A DNA stretch of 64,000 nucleotides from Burkholderia sp. Ac-20365 (GTDB lineage Bacteria; Pseudomonadota; Gammaproteobacteria; Burkholderiales; Burkholderiaceae), in contig NZ_JAAGPI010000003.1 in NCBI RefSeq assembly GCF_017104715.1, positions 124,001 through 188,000 on the forward strand, in the 5' to 3' direction. Under the pieces are notes generated by a model, which saw nothing but the letters and a program-made list of their open reading frames with translations, made no database searches and had not been told where the DNA came from. Both the position numbers and the translations under genes were made by a program. Positions 45,210 to 53,612 of the stretch are shown piece after piece. Each line of letters starts with the position of its first letter. Positions within the stretch are counted from its first letter, which is position 1.

Positions 45210-46318
45210 CACGACCGGATTGCGCCGGTCATCGGAACGATTTGCGGCTTGGTGGTCTTGCCTTCGTAACGCGTCGACGTGTTCAGGTAGGGGTCGACGG
45301 TCTCTTTGGTGACGAATTTCAGGCCGGTGTTGATATCGGCCGGTCCCACCAGTCCGCCTGACGCGAGGAACACGAACGCCTCCATCACCGTATAGAAACC
45401 TTGCACGTACGGCTGCTGGTCGATGGTGAAGTCGAGAAAGCCATCCTTGATGAGCTGGATCGTGGTCGGCAACAAATCGAAGCCGCCGCCGTGCACGCCC
45501 TTCGACGGCAGACCGGATTCCTTCATCACCTGCGCGACACCTTGCGTGCTGCCTGCATCGACGGCGAACATGCCTTTCAGGTCCTGATGGCCCAGATAGA
45601 ACGACTTGATCTTCGATAGCTCCTCGTTGACCGTTGCACCCGTCGCCACCGTCTGGATGTCGATCTTCTTGCCGGACTTCTTGATGGCGTCGCTCGCGCC
45701 GTCCAGGCGTGGCTGGATGTTGAGTTGCCCCGGCGTCGCGATGAAGAGCGCGACCATGCCGCTGTCGATCAGGCTCACGATACGCTCGCCCATCTGATAA
45801 CCGGACAGATACAGGTCCTGGCCGATGTAGGCAAGGCGCGGATTTTTCTTGCCGCGCGGCGCGTCAGCGTTATAGGCGAAAACAGGGATGCCCGCATCGA
45901 GGGCGGCCTGAATAGGCTTGTCGAAGGCCCCCGGATCGACGATCGGCACGGCGATCGCATCGGCTTTGGCGGCAATCGCCGAGTTGACCGCGCGGACCAT
46001 TTCGCCCGCGTCCGAAGTCGCGGAGCCCGTCCATTGATAATCCATGCCGAGCAGCGAACAGGCGTCCTGAATCCCATATTGTGTGGGCACGAAGAACGGA
46101 TTGGTCGTAACGTGATTGACGAAGACGACCTTCCACTTTTTGTGCGCGGGGAAAGCCGTCTCGGCGGCCTGCGCCGCGCCGATCAGTCCACCCGCGCCGC
46201 CCAGCGCGCCCATTAGCGAAAGCGCCGCGCCCAATCCTGCGCCCTGCATCAGCCCCCGCCGCACGGTGTTCAAGCCTGTGCGGTCGTGTTCCTGGTCGTC
46301 CTCGCGTTGCTGTGCCAT
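45209..46318 (-). CDS. sugar ABC transporter substrate-binding protein
   Basis: A 369-residue periplasmic sugar-binding protein of the RbsB/type I fold. The signal region (TVRRGLMQGAGLGAALSLMG) has adjacent arginines and a long n-region, so Tat export is possible. Mature KWKVVFVNHVTTNPFFVPTQYG, DAIAVPIVDPGAFDKPIQAALDAGIPVFAYN and FAVDAGSTQGVAQVM match the fold (each quoted in part). GGAGGAAG precedes ATG 46318. No copy of the ATGTTA-N4-TAACAA operator was found upstream of it, so the importer may not share the LacI regulon. Confidence 0.93.
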   Translation of the reverse strand: MAQQREDDQEHDRTGLNTVRRGLMQGAGLGAALSLMGALGGAGGLIGAAQAAETAFPAHKKWKVVFVNHVTTNPFFVPTQYGIQDACSLLGMDYQWTGSATSDAGEMVRAVNSAIAAKADAIAVPIVDPGAFDKPIQAALDAGIPVFAYNADAPRGKKNPRLAYIGQDLYLSGYQMGERIVSLIDSGMVALFIATPGQLNIQPRLDGASDAIKKSGKKIDIQTVATGATVNEELSKIKSFYLGHQDLKGMFAVDAGSTQGVAQVMKESGLPSKGVHGGGFDLLPTTIQLIKDGFLDFTIDQQPYVQGFYTVMEAFVFLASGGLVGPADINTGLKFVTKETVDPYLNTSTRYEGKTTKPQIVPMTGAIRS

Positions 46319-46699
46319 GTCTTCCTCCGGTTTCTTTCTTCGTTGGTCGATGTGGTCGACGTTGCGTCGATCGCGTGCGGATGCTCGGCGGCGGCGGGAG
46401 TGCGCGGCAGCGTTGGACTTCGGTGTTCAGACGCGCCAGAACGGTTTGCAACGGCTTAACGTGCGCCGACGATACCGGAAAAATGGTAGTGCAACGCGGT
46501 TACGCCATCTAATCCATGTATACCCGTAACTAGTCGGACTATTTCGTTATGACTTGATGGCGGTTCGTGCAACTGCATGCGACGAAGCTGTCGTCGCCGC
46601 ATCATGGGTGGTTGGTTGGCAATCTGTTGCGCCGTTATTCGCCAGACACCGGAGACGATGGCGCGAGTTGCTTGCTGACCAGCGGACACTGCAATGTCG

Positions 46700-46734
46700 G
46701 CTACGCGCCAGACACGAGATGTCTGGCGCGTAGC
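46700..46734. repeat. perfect 15-bp inverted repeat (loop 5)
   Basis: Arms 46700-46714 and 46720-46734 pair perfectly around the loop CGAGA; the arm reads GCTACGCGCCAGACA. It lies 46 bp beyond the stop of the AhpD-like gene. Neither side has a T-run, so it is not a standard terminator. Confidence 0.8.
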
Positions 46735-46742
46735 TTGAATCA

Positions 46743-46764
46743 GGTGGGCCTTGGGCGGCCCACC
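46743..46764. repeat. 8-bp inverted repeat (loop 6)
   Basis: GGTGGGCC at 46743-46750 pairs with GGCCCACC at 46757-46764. Adjacent to the longer hairpin, so the two form a tandem stem-loop region beyond the AhpD-like gene. Confidence 0.7.
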
Positions 46765-46780
46765 GTCGCCGCCGTTACGA

Positions 46781-47320
46781 TCAAACCGGGAGCGCTGGCG
46801 CAGCCGGAAAATCGACCGGAACCTGCGTGGTTCCATGCAGATAGTTAGTCACCGTTTTATCGCCGATGAGAACGACGACATCCACGAGGTTCGCCTTTCC
46901 CCAGCCGGCCGCAATAAAGGCGTCCACCAGCGCGGGGTCGGCGTGGCCGCGGTTCAAGACGATGTTGCGCGTCAGTCGTGCCAGCGCATCCAGTTTTGCG
47001 TCGAAGCCTGCCGTGCCCGCGCGGACTTCGAGGATCTGTTCATCCGTCAGCCCACTCATTTTACCGATGACGGTATGCGCCGCGAGGCAATACTCGCACG
47101 CATTGACCTGGCTGACTACGAGGTTCACGACTTCGCGAGCCTTTCCAACGATTGAACTCTTCGCATTCTGGAACGCCAGGTAGTTACCGAGCGCATGTTC
47201 CGAATGCGCCAGCGTCGCATACAGGTTCGGCACCATGCCGAGGCTACCCTTGAGCTTGTCGAATATCGCCTGGTTAGCGGGGGAAACTTCTTCACGTGTG
47301 GGGACATTGATGGTCGTCAT
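46781..47320 (-). CDS. carboxymuconolactone decarboxylase family protein (AhpD-like)
   Basis: A 179-residue helical protein. CEYCLAAH near residue 74 is the CxxCxxxH redox motif of AhpD-type peroxidase-linked proteins; HSEHALGNYLAFQN upstream and WGKANLVDVVVLIG near the C-terminus fit the family. It may reduce peroxides or a partner protein. Last gene of a three-gene minus-strand set with the DUF417 protein and the alpha/beta hydrolase, which is divergent from a LysR regulator. Confidence 0.9.
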   Translation of the reverse strand: MTTINVPTREEVSPANQAIFDKLKGSLGMVPNLYATLAHSEHALGNYLAFQNAKSSIVGKAREVVNLVVSQVNACEYCLAAHTVIGKMSGLTDEQILEVRAGTAGFDAKLDALARLTRNIVLNRGHADPALVDAFIAAGWGKANLVDVVVLIGDKTVTNYLHGTTQVPVDFPAAPALPV

Positions 47321-47408
47321 GTCATACTCCTTTTGCTACGGTTGAGAAAACTGAAAGTGCGTTTCAAGTGCCGTGCGACGAACCCCATCGCACAGCGTCA
47401 GGTATCGT

Positions 47409-47915
47409 TTAATGGGTTCTGGCAAAGAGCCGCGGCAACGACGTCATCAGAAGACTGATCGAAGATGCGAGAAGCACCAGGTCCTTGAGCAGAAATTGAC
47501 CTGGCAGCGCGGAAATCGCCGGGAAGCCGCCGGCAGTCGCCTCGGCTACCCCAGGTGTCGTGAAAAAGAAAGTCAACGTGATCAGGTAAGTCATTGCCGA
47601 CATCGCAGCGCCTACTGCAGAAAGCACGGGAACAAATGCACCGGCAGCAAGTGCGACTGCGGTGGAAAGCTCCAGCGTGCCGATAACATAGCTGGCACCC
47701 TGAATGCCAAATGCCACGTGCAGCCAGCTCATGATCGGGCTGTTTGCGATGAACGGGGCAATACCATGTGCTTCGTAACTCGTAAACTTCATACCGCCAA
47801 ACCACAGAAACACGATAACCAGAGACCATCGCAAAAGGGCCTGAGATGCGTAAGCCCCTGAGGCTCGTTCGGCGACTGCAAACTCAGATAATGTCGATTG
47901 ATTGGTCGATGCCAT
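47409..47915 (-). CDS. DUF417 membrane protein (RclC/YkgB-like)
   Basis: A 168-residue protein with four predicted membrane segments. RWSLVIVFLWFGGMKFTSYEAHGIAPFI and NSPIMSWLHVAFGIQGASYVIGTLE (quoted in part: KFTSYEAHGIAPFI) are the DUF417 signature. RclC in E. coli is part of the reactive-chlorine response, which fits the AhpD-like partner. ATG 47915 follows TATGGAG. Located between the hydrolase and the AhpD-like gene. Confidence 0.85.
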   Translation of the reverse strand: MASTNQSTLSEFAVAERASGAYASQALLRWSLVIVFLWFGGMKFTSYEAHGIAPFIANSPIMSWLHVAFGIQGASYVIGTLELSTAVALAAGAFVPVLSAVGAAMSAMTYLITLTFFFTTPGVAEATAGGFPAISALPGQFLLKDLVLLASSISLLMTSLPRLFARTH

Positions 47916-47999
47916 GATGAAACTCCATATAAAGACAATAAGGAAAATGGTCTCCCACTCGCGACACATCCGAGGCTGCATGCGAGTCAGAGATCTGAC

Positions 48000-48860
48000 T
48001 CAAGTGCTAAAGAAGGACTTGATTTCTGCTGCAACCTGGCTTGAGTTTTCGTCGAGAACGAAATGTCCTGCATCGAGCCAGACGAGTTTCGCGTCCGGCA
48101 GATCGCCGAGATAAGCTCTTGCGCCGCGTGGAATGCAGAACGGGTCGTTCTTTCCCCACACGATCAACGTTTTCGGCTTGTGATCGCGGAATGCCCGCTG
48201 CCAGGTCGGGTAGAGGTCGATGTTCGATTTATAGTCTTCGAGAAGATCGACCTGATAATCCTGTACACCTGGGCGGTCGAGCAGCGCCCGGTCCAATAGC
48301 CAGTTATCCGGATTGATCGCCGCAGGATCTTTCGCACCTGCCAGCCAGTGATAGCGGGTTGCTTCCAGGCTGACGAAGTCGCGTGCCGGCTTTTCGGTTT
48401 CGTCAGTTCGTTGCTTCCACAACGGTAGAAGAGCCCTTTTATACACATCGCCCAAGCCTTCCGTGTATGCGTTGGCATTCTGGATGACGAAACCCTTCAC
48501 GCATTCCGGTCGCTGTGTGAAGAGACGAAAGCCAACGGGGCCGCCGAAGCCCTGCATGTAGAGGATGTATGAATCGAGTTCGAGTGTATCGATCAACCCC
48601 AACACAGACTCGGCCAGATTGTCGAATGTATAGGTGAACTCGCTGCGCAGCGGCGCTTCCGAATTACCGAAGCCGATATAGTCGGGAGCAATCAGATGAA
48701 ACCGGTCTGCCAATGCCGTCATAAGGACACGGTACATCTGGCTGCTTGTCGGCAATCCATGCAAAAGGAGAATCGTCGGCGACTGACGGTCTCCCGCTTC
48801 CCGATAGAAAACCTTTCGACCGTTCACTTCTATTGCGCGATGATATGTGCGCGTGTGCAT
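48000..48860 (-). CDS. alpha/beta hydrolase with an apparent missing nucleophile
   Basis: A 286-residue alpha/beta hydrolase of the haloalkane dehalogenase/epoxide hydrolase-like type. LLLHGLPTSSQMYR is the oxyanion loop; the acid is Asp239 in WGKNDPF and the catalytic-type His266 is in DAGHFVLDE. At the nucleophile elbow the sequence reads YMQGFGGPVGF, so residue 104 is Gly where relatives have Asp (D-Y/F-G-x-P-V-G). A single base change (GAC to GGC) would explain it. The gene is otherwise intact; start at ATG 48860, divergent from the LysR at 48991. Confidence 0.85.
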   Translation of the reverse strand: MHTRTYHRAIEVNGRKVFYREAGDRQSPTILLLHGLPTSSQMYRVLMTALADRFHLIAPDYIGFGNSEAPLRSEFTYTFDNLAESVLGLIDTLELDSYILYMQGFGGPVGFRLFTQRPECVKGFVIQNANAYTEGLGDVYKRALLPLWKQRTDETEKPARDFVSLEATRYHWLAGAKDPAAINPDNWLLDRALLDRPGVQDYQVDLLEDYKSNIDLYPTWQRAFRDHKPKTLIVWGKNDPFCIPRGARAYLGDLPDAKLVWLDAGHFVLDENSSQVAAEIKSFFST

Positions 48861-48990
48861 TACTGGCTCCGTGGAATGAATCGCTTTCGAGTGGACCGCC
48901 GTGTTGACGTCGTGAAAGGATTCTGCGCATTCCCGGAAAGTGGCGATAGACAGTAAAATGTGAAAGCGACCTCTCATTTTCTGGAAGGCC

Positions 48991-49896
48991 ATGGATCAAC
49001 TCGATGCGATGGCGGTGTTTCTCGCGGCAGTGGAGACAGGGAGTTTTTCGAAGGCGAGCCGCAAGCTTGGTGTTCCGCTCGCCACGGTCAGCCGCAAGAT
49101 GGCCGATCTGGAGACATACCTGAGAGCAACGCTGTTGATACGCTCGGCGAAAGGGCTCGAATTGACTCCCGCTGGCCGGTCTTACGCAGCGTCAGCGAAA
49201 GCGATTCTTGAGCAGGTGGTCGAGGCGGAGCGGACCGCCGCGGGCGAGTATGCAGAGCCGAAAGGCGACCTGGTCGTGACTGCGCCGATCATGTTCGGCA
49301 GGCTGCACGTACTTCCCGTTGTTACGCGTTTCCTCGCTTCGTATCCGGAGGTTTCGATTGGCCTGATCCTGACCGATCGGATCACCCATTTTCTTGACGA
49401 TCAGGTTGACGTGGCGCTGCGGGCGGGTGATCTGCCGGATAGCAATCTGGTCGCGGTGAAATTGGGCTCAATCAGACGCGTTGTCTGCGGCAGTCCGGAA
49501 TATCTCGATACGCGCGGCGAGCCCACCAAGCCGGAAGATCTGGCCTTCCACAGCGTAATCTCGTTTGAAAGCATTTCGGCGTCGGTGCAATGGAGCTTCT
49601 GGTCTGAAGGCGAGGAGATCAAGACTCCTATATTGCCGCGCTTGAGCGTGAACACCATCGATGCAGCAATAGACGCAGGGCTATCGGGCACCGGGCTGGT
49701 TCGGGCGATGTCCTATCAGGTGGCTGAATATGTACGGCAGCAGCGGTTGCGTGTGGTCCTGCAGAAATTCGAGCCTGGGCCGCGCCCGCTTCATCTCCTC
49801 TATGACAGGCAACGCAGACTGCCTCTGAAACTGCGCACATTCGTCGACTTCGTGGTTCCGCTGTTGCGAGAACGGGTCGTGGAGGCAAGTCTATGA
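48991..49896 (+). CDS. LysR-family transcriptional regulator
   Basis: A 301-residue LysR protein: helix-turn-helix in residues 1-60 (FLAAVETGSFSKASRKLGVPLATVSRK, quoted in part: SFSKASRKLGV), effector domain after it (VALRAGDLPDSNLVAVKLG). It faces the hydrolase/DUF417/AhpD operon across 130 bp and probably controls it. The 3' end abuts a truncated acetoacetate decarboxylase gene that runs toward it. Confidence 0.93.
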   Translation: MDQLDAMAVFLAAVETGSFSKASRKLGVPLATVSRKMADLETYLRATLLIRSAKGLELTPAGRSYAASAKAILEQVVEAERTAAGEYAEPKGDLVVTAPIMFGRLHVLPVVTRFLASYPEVSIGLILTDRITHFLDDQVDVALRAGDLPDSNLVAVKLGSIRRVVCGSPEYLDTRGEPTKPEDLAFHSVISFESISASVQWSFWSEGEEIKTPILPRLSVNTIDAAIDAGLSGTGLVRAMSYQVAEYVRQQRLRVVLQKFEPGPRPLHLLYDRQRRLPLKLRTFVDFVVPLLRERVVEASL

Positions 49897-50091
49897 GAAA
49901 GGATGAATTCGAAAAGCGCGGTGTTGCTGCCATCGGGCCCCAGTGGTTCCGGCAATGCGTCGCCTAGTGCCTCGGGATCCGTCTCGTAGGGGATGATGGG
50001 ATATTTCCCGGTCGATGAACCTGTAAGGGCCACGCGGACAGGAAGGAAACGCAGCGGGCATGGACGGCAGGGCAATGTCTTCACGCTTCAT
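49897..50091 (-). pseudogene. adc: acetoacetate decarboxylase N-terminal remnant
   Basis: From ATG 50091, preceded by a GAGAGCACC leader, the protein reads MKREDIALPSMPAAFPSCP then GPYRFIDRE, then after a frameshift YPIIPYETDPEALGDALPEPLGPDG and LFEFI (quoted in part: TDPEALGDALPEPLGPDG). Both parts match the acetoacetate decarboxylase N-terminus. Homology stops at about codon 64 where the converging LysR gene ends (49896), so about three quarters of the gene is deleted. Start codon and first 27 residues look intact. Confidence 0.75.
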
Positions 50092-50134
50092 GGTGCTCTC
50101 CAGGATCGTCTGATGTTGCAGAAAAAAGGGTGAT

Positions 50135-51550
50135 TCAGATGCCAGCACGGACGCCCGCGTCGACGCGTTGAGTCGCGCCAGGTGTCGCAGCGGCCGCATG
50201 AGCGGATGTCTTCAGATGAGCCTTTCCCGTTGTCGGCATGCCGCCGACCGGCGGCACATGGCCATTGATCTCATCGGCCTCATTCGAGCGTGTGAAACGT
50301 AAATGGGTGATATCCGTCGGGAAAAACATGCTCCAGCTCCATTCCACAAAGATCCGCAGCTTGCGGCCAAGGGTCGGAATTCTGGCGAGGTAAAACGCAC
50401 GCCACAGCAGCCAGGCGGGGAGGCCGGTCAGGCGTATGCCGTAAATTGACGCGACGCCTTTCATATGTCCAATGGTGGCCATCATCCCTTTCGCCACGAA
50501 TGCGAACGGGCGAGTCTCTCGGCCCGTCAGACGACGCACAAGGTTGTCTGCGAGTTGATGTGCCTGCGCGACCGCGTGCTGGGCGGTCGGCGGCGACGGT
50601 TGACCCGTCGCCGCGTTGTGCACCAGCGCGCAATCTCCCGCTGCCCACAGAGCGGGGAAGTCACGCACGCTCATATCGCCATGCGTGGTGATCCGGCCGC
50701 GCTCGACGGGCAGGCCGATGCGTGTGGCGAGCCGTTCGATCAGCGGGTTGGGTTTCGTGCCGATCGTGCAGATGACTGTCGAGCCGTCCATGCACTCGCC
50801 ATTCTGCAGTACCACGCCTTCTGCGCTGACATGCGAGGCACGCGTGCGGAGTCTGACGTTGATGCCCCTGTCCGCCATCCGCTGCGCAGTGATCAAGCCA
50901 AGCGATTCTGGCATCTCCGGCAGCAGCCGGTCGCCGTCGTGCAGTATCGTGACGGCAAGTTCCTCATCCCGCACGAGCCTGTAAAAGGGCCGCACGCTAT
51001 GGAGATAGTCGGCCAGTTCGCCCGCTACCTCGACGCCGGAGAATCCCCCACCTACAACGATGAAATGTCCAAGCCTGCGCCTGACTTCCGGGTCTGATTC
51101 CAGTTCGATGCGCGCAAGCCGTCGCAGGACCTGATTGCGGATGAACATCGCGTCGCCGATCAGCTTGAGCGGCAAAGCATGTTCCTTCATGCCCGGTACA
51201 AGTTCGAGATTTGCACGCGTTCCGAATGCGAAGATCAGATGCTCAAAGGCGATTTCGCGCGTGCCGGCCAGTGTCGTGCCACGTACGGTCCGGCGCTCGT
51301 AGTCGATGTCCTGGACGGTTGCCATGATGAAGCGGGAGCGCTGGATCATCTGCCGGATCGGCACAATGACCTGCTCCGGAAAAACCGATGCGCCCACGAC
51401 TTCAGCCAGCATCGGATTGAAGGTGGTGAAGCTTTCGTCGCTGATGAGCACCACACGATAGGGCGCAGGCAATCGCTTTTCGAGGGCCTGGGCGAGCGTC
51501 GTACCGGCAAAGCCCCCGCCGATGACCACGATGTTTTTCTCGGCTTCCAT
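50135..51550 (-). CDS. type II NADH dehydrogenase (NDH-2)
   Basis: A 471-residue flavoprotein. FAD motif VVIGGGFAGTTLAQAL at residues 8-23, NAD motif FIVVGGGFSGVEVAGELA near residue 165, and GDCALVH near residue 310 are visible; the C-terminal segment WSWSMFFPTDITHLRF resembles the membrane-anchoring end of NDH-2. It moves electrons from NADH to quinone without pumping. ATG 51550 follows AAGGAG. The promoter region shares a specific layout with the bufferin precursor operon. Confidence 0.92.
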   Translation of the reverse strand: MEAEKNIVVIGGGFAGTTLAQALEKRLPAPYRVVLISDESFTTFNPMLAEVVGASVFPEQVIVPIRQMIQRSRFIMATVQDIDYERRTVRGTTLAGTREIAFEHLIFAFGTRANLELVPGMKEHALPLKLIGDAMFIRNQVLRRLARIELESDPEVRRRLGHFIVVGGGFSGVEVAGELADYLHSVRPFYRLVRDEELAVTILHDGDRLLPEMPESLGLITAQRMADRGINVRLRTRASHVSAEGVVLQNGECMDGSTVICTIGTKPNPLIERLATRIGLPVERGRITTHGDMSVRDFPALWAAGDCALVHNAATGQPSPPTAQHAVAQAHQLADNLVRRLTGRETRPFAFVAKGMMATIGHMKGVASIYGIRLTGLPAWLLWRAFYLARIPTLGRKLRIFVEWSWSMFFPTDITHLRFTRSNEADEINGHVPPVGGMPTTGKAHLKTSAHAAAATPGATQRVDAGVRAGI

Positions 51551-51600
51551 GTCAACTCCTTACGTACCCGTCGGCCGGAGTGGCCTGGGTCTGGTAGGTA

Positions 51601-51654
51601 GTGTGCGAACCGCTCCTCACGTGCGCGTCGCCTGGAGTTCACTTTTCTGTCACG
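51601..51654 (-). promoter_or_regulatory. phased TCAC promoter element before NDH-2
   Basis: GTGTGCGAAC starts at 51601 and TCAC at 51617, 51639 and 51650, spaced 22 and 11 bp. The same boxes at the same spacings precede the bufA gene. Read on the minus strand, the last two form CGTGAC-N6-GTGA upstream, followed by TTCGCACAC. Direct half-sites at helical-turn spacing fit an OmpR-family regulator. Confidence 0.55.
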
Positions 51655-52118
51655 GCACCCGGACAGTCAGGTCCGTCTCGGCGGCCAGATCCCCGACTGA
51701 CCGTGCAGCTCTTGTCGACCTGATCTCCAGATAGCCCTGGGACGTCGCCAGCGAATAGGTGGCATGTGGCGCGATGGCCCGTGTGCGTTCGCGTTTGTTG
51801 TGTTTCTCGAGCTTTGCGGCCAGATTGACCGCGTCGCCGATGACCGTGTATTCGAGCCGCCTGCCGTCGCCGGCGATCTTCGTGCACGTGCCGGCTGGCA
51901 GCAGCACCCATTCGTCGCCGGCTGCATCCCGCGTGGCGCGGTCGACATAGCCATGTCTTGCGGTGCCGCAGTCGTTACGGACGGCACGCACTACGCCGAA
52001 GCATCGCTCGCGACTGAATGTGAAGGTCGCGCCCAAGTGAGGGCCGAGATGGGTATTGCGGTCGAATGGCGCCAAGCGCGCTGATGACCACAATGACATT
52101 GCCAATGCGGTGGCTCAT
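51650..52118 (-). pseudogene. dead second DUF2282 precursor fused to a cyclase fragment
   Basis: The ATG at 52118 overlaps the YeeE stop (ATGA) and opens a signal-peptide-like start (MSHRIGNVIVVISALGAI); the frame then shifts. From about 52003 to 51863 the sequence is a DUF2282 protein: CFGVVRAVRNDCGTARHGY, then DEWVLLPAGTCTKIAGDG. Cysteine spacings (11, 7, 21) equal those of intact bufA, but the third cysteine is Tyr. Without a stop it then becomes the end of an adenylate/guanylate cyclase domain: RLEYTVIGDAVNLAAKLE to 51650. The junction lies near 51863. Confidence 0.7.
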
Positions 52119-53143
52119 GCACGCTCGCTCGTTTCGTGTTGCCGGCGCGCGTGCAGCAGCCGGCGCGACAACGACACAATGCCGATCGCGAAACACATCG
52201 CCGCAAATGCGACCCATGCGTATGGCCGCAAGAGAGGCATCGCTACCAGAACGAGCGAGTCGTTCCCGCCAGGAATCATCAGGCTTGCCCACCCCATCAG
52301 CGCACCGCCACTCAGGCAACGCGCCAGTAGCGACGGGGTGACGCGCGTGCCGCCTGCACGTTCGCCGCGCATGGCGCGGCTGATCCCGGCTGACATCGCA
52401 CCCAGCAGCAGTGCACCGAGCAGCAGTCCGCGCGAGGCCGTAGCGCCGGCGTGTCCTCCCTGGGCAAGATCGGCGAGCATATCGGTGTATGTCCAGGCGC
52501 CATCGAGCACAAACAGCAACACGAACGTAATCCCGATTGCGGCAGTCGCGCTGTGCGGTAGCCACGATGCACGATTGTTCTCAGCCGGATCCGTGTCTGG
52601 CAGCCGGGATGGCGATCCCGCGTGGCGTGAGCGCAGAGCACAGGCCGAAAGTGTCGCTGCTATTGCAACGAGTAACACCGCGATAGATGCGGGCGCATGC
52701 AGCACGGGCGAGTCATGCAAGGGGACGCGGATCGCAGCCGTCAGGCCACGCGCGGCGATGTGACAGCCGGCGTAATAGCCAATGGGCGTTGCGACGTAGC
52801 TCCACTGACCTGCGCCGATACGCGCGATTGTGCCCAGCGCGCACGCGCCGTTCACCGAGGCACCTAGTCCCAGAATCAGACCACCCCAGACAGTCGCGCG
52901 AGTCACCGGCGAGCCAGCAGGAAACGATGGCAGCGCATCGAATGATCTTGCAATGAACAGGCCGCCAAGCACGAGCGCGGACGCTAGCAGTATCGCGAGC
53001 AGACGCCCGCATTTGCGCTCGTCGATGAGCTCGTTGACAGCGGCCACGGTGCAGGTTGCCCCGCGCCGGATGGCGACACCCATCGCCAATGCGCAGAGCA
53101 CCGCAAGTGTTGTCGTGATGGCACGAGGTGGGACATCGATCAT
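52115..53143 (-). CDS. YeeE/YedE family sulfur-transport-like membrane protein
   Basis: A 342-residue membrane protein with about 9 hydrophobic segments in two halves. GVAIRRGATCTVAAVNELIDERK and the glycine-rich LGASVNGACALGTIARIGAG and CLSGGALMGWASLMIPGGND (quoted in part: LGASVNGACALG) carry the conserved cysteines of YeeE-type proteins, which move thiosulfate or related sulfur compounds. ATG 53143 used. The stop overlaps the start of the dead DUF2282 gene. Role next to a cysteine-modifying system is unproven. Confidence 0.88.
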   Translation of the reverse strand: MIDVPPRAITTTLAVLCALAMGVAIRRGATCTVAAVNELIDERKCGRLLAILLASALVLGGLFIARSFDALPSFPAGSPVTRATVWGGLILGLGASVNGACALGTIARIGAGQWSYVATPIGYYAGCHIAARGLTAAIRVPLHDSPVLHAPASIAVLLVAIAATLSACALRSRHAGSPSRLPDTDPAENNRASWLPHSATAAIGITFVLLFVLDGAWTYTDMLADLAQGGHAGATASRGLLLGALLLGAMSAGISRAMRGERAGGTRVTPSLLARCLSGGALMGWASLMIPGGNDSLVLVAMPLLRPYAWVAFAAMCFAIGIVSLSRRLLHARRQHETSERA

Positions 53144-53179
53144 GACCGTGCTCCTGAAAGAGCCGATGGAGTAAGCCCG

Positions 53180-53544
53180 TTACAGGAACTCGGCGCGAAG
53201 ATCGATGCTGGAGCGCTCACCGATCGCGTCGAAGTTGTCACGTAGCCACGCTTCGGCACGGGCTCGCCCCTCGTCGCGCAGATAGCACAAGAGCGACCAG
53301 TCGGCGTTGAGCTTGCTCGACAACACCCAGCGCTGCCATCGCTTCGTCGCAACGGATGGAGTGGATCAGCATCTCCATCATGTCAGGGCGATCGATCCGG
53401 CCTTGCTGGATCGGCGATGTGACGAAACTGACGGCCGAAATCGTCGAGCATTACATCCGCTCCGTGGGCGGCGAATGCGGTTGCGATCGCGAGTCCGATG
53501 CCGCTCGTCGAACCGGTGACGATGGCTGATTTTCCTGTGAGCAT
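53180..53544 (-). pseudogene. 3-hydroxybutyrate dehydrogenase start joined to a patatin-like end
   Basis: ATG 53544 (ribosome site GGAG) opens MLTGKSAIVTGSTSGIG then AFAAHGADVML, the N-terminus of 3-hydroxybutyrate dehydrogenase; homology is lost after about residue 35 and a stop follows at 53383. Beyond it, ADWSLLCYLRDEGRARAEAW and DNFDAIGERSSIDLR, ending in a TAA at 53180, read like the C-terminus of a patatin-family phospholipase. Thus hbdH is cut after about 35 codons and the patatin gene keeps only about its last 50-65. Confidence 0.65.
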
Positions 53545-53612
53545 GAGATTCTCCGGATTGCACTGTGCGCAACGGCCTGTCTGGCAGGGGCTCGCGGACT
53601 ACAGCGCTGCAG

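Larger units (their letters stand above)
46319..46780. other. gap with two strong inverted repeats
   Basis: A 462-bp stretch between the ABC operon start and the end of the AhpD-like gene. Besides the ABC promoter (near the binding-protein start) it contains a 15-bp perfect hairpin at 46700-46734 and an 8-bp hairpin at 46743-46764, annotated separately. No gene found. Confidence 0.5.
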
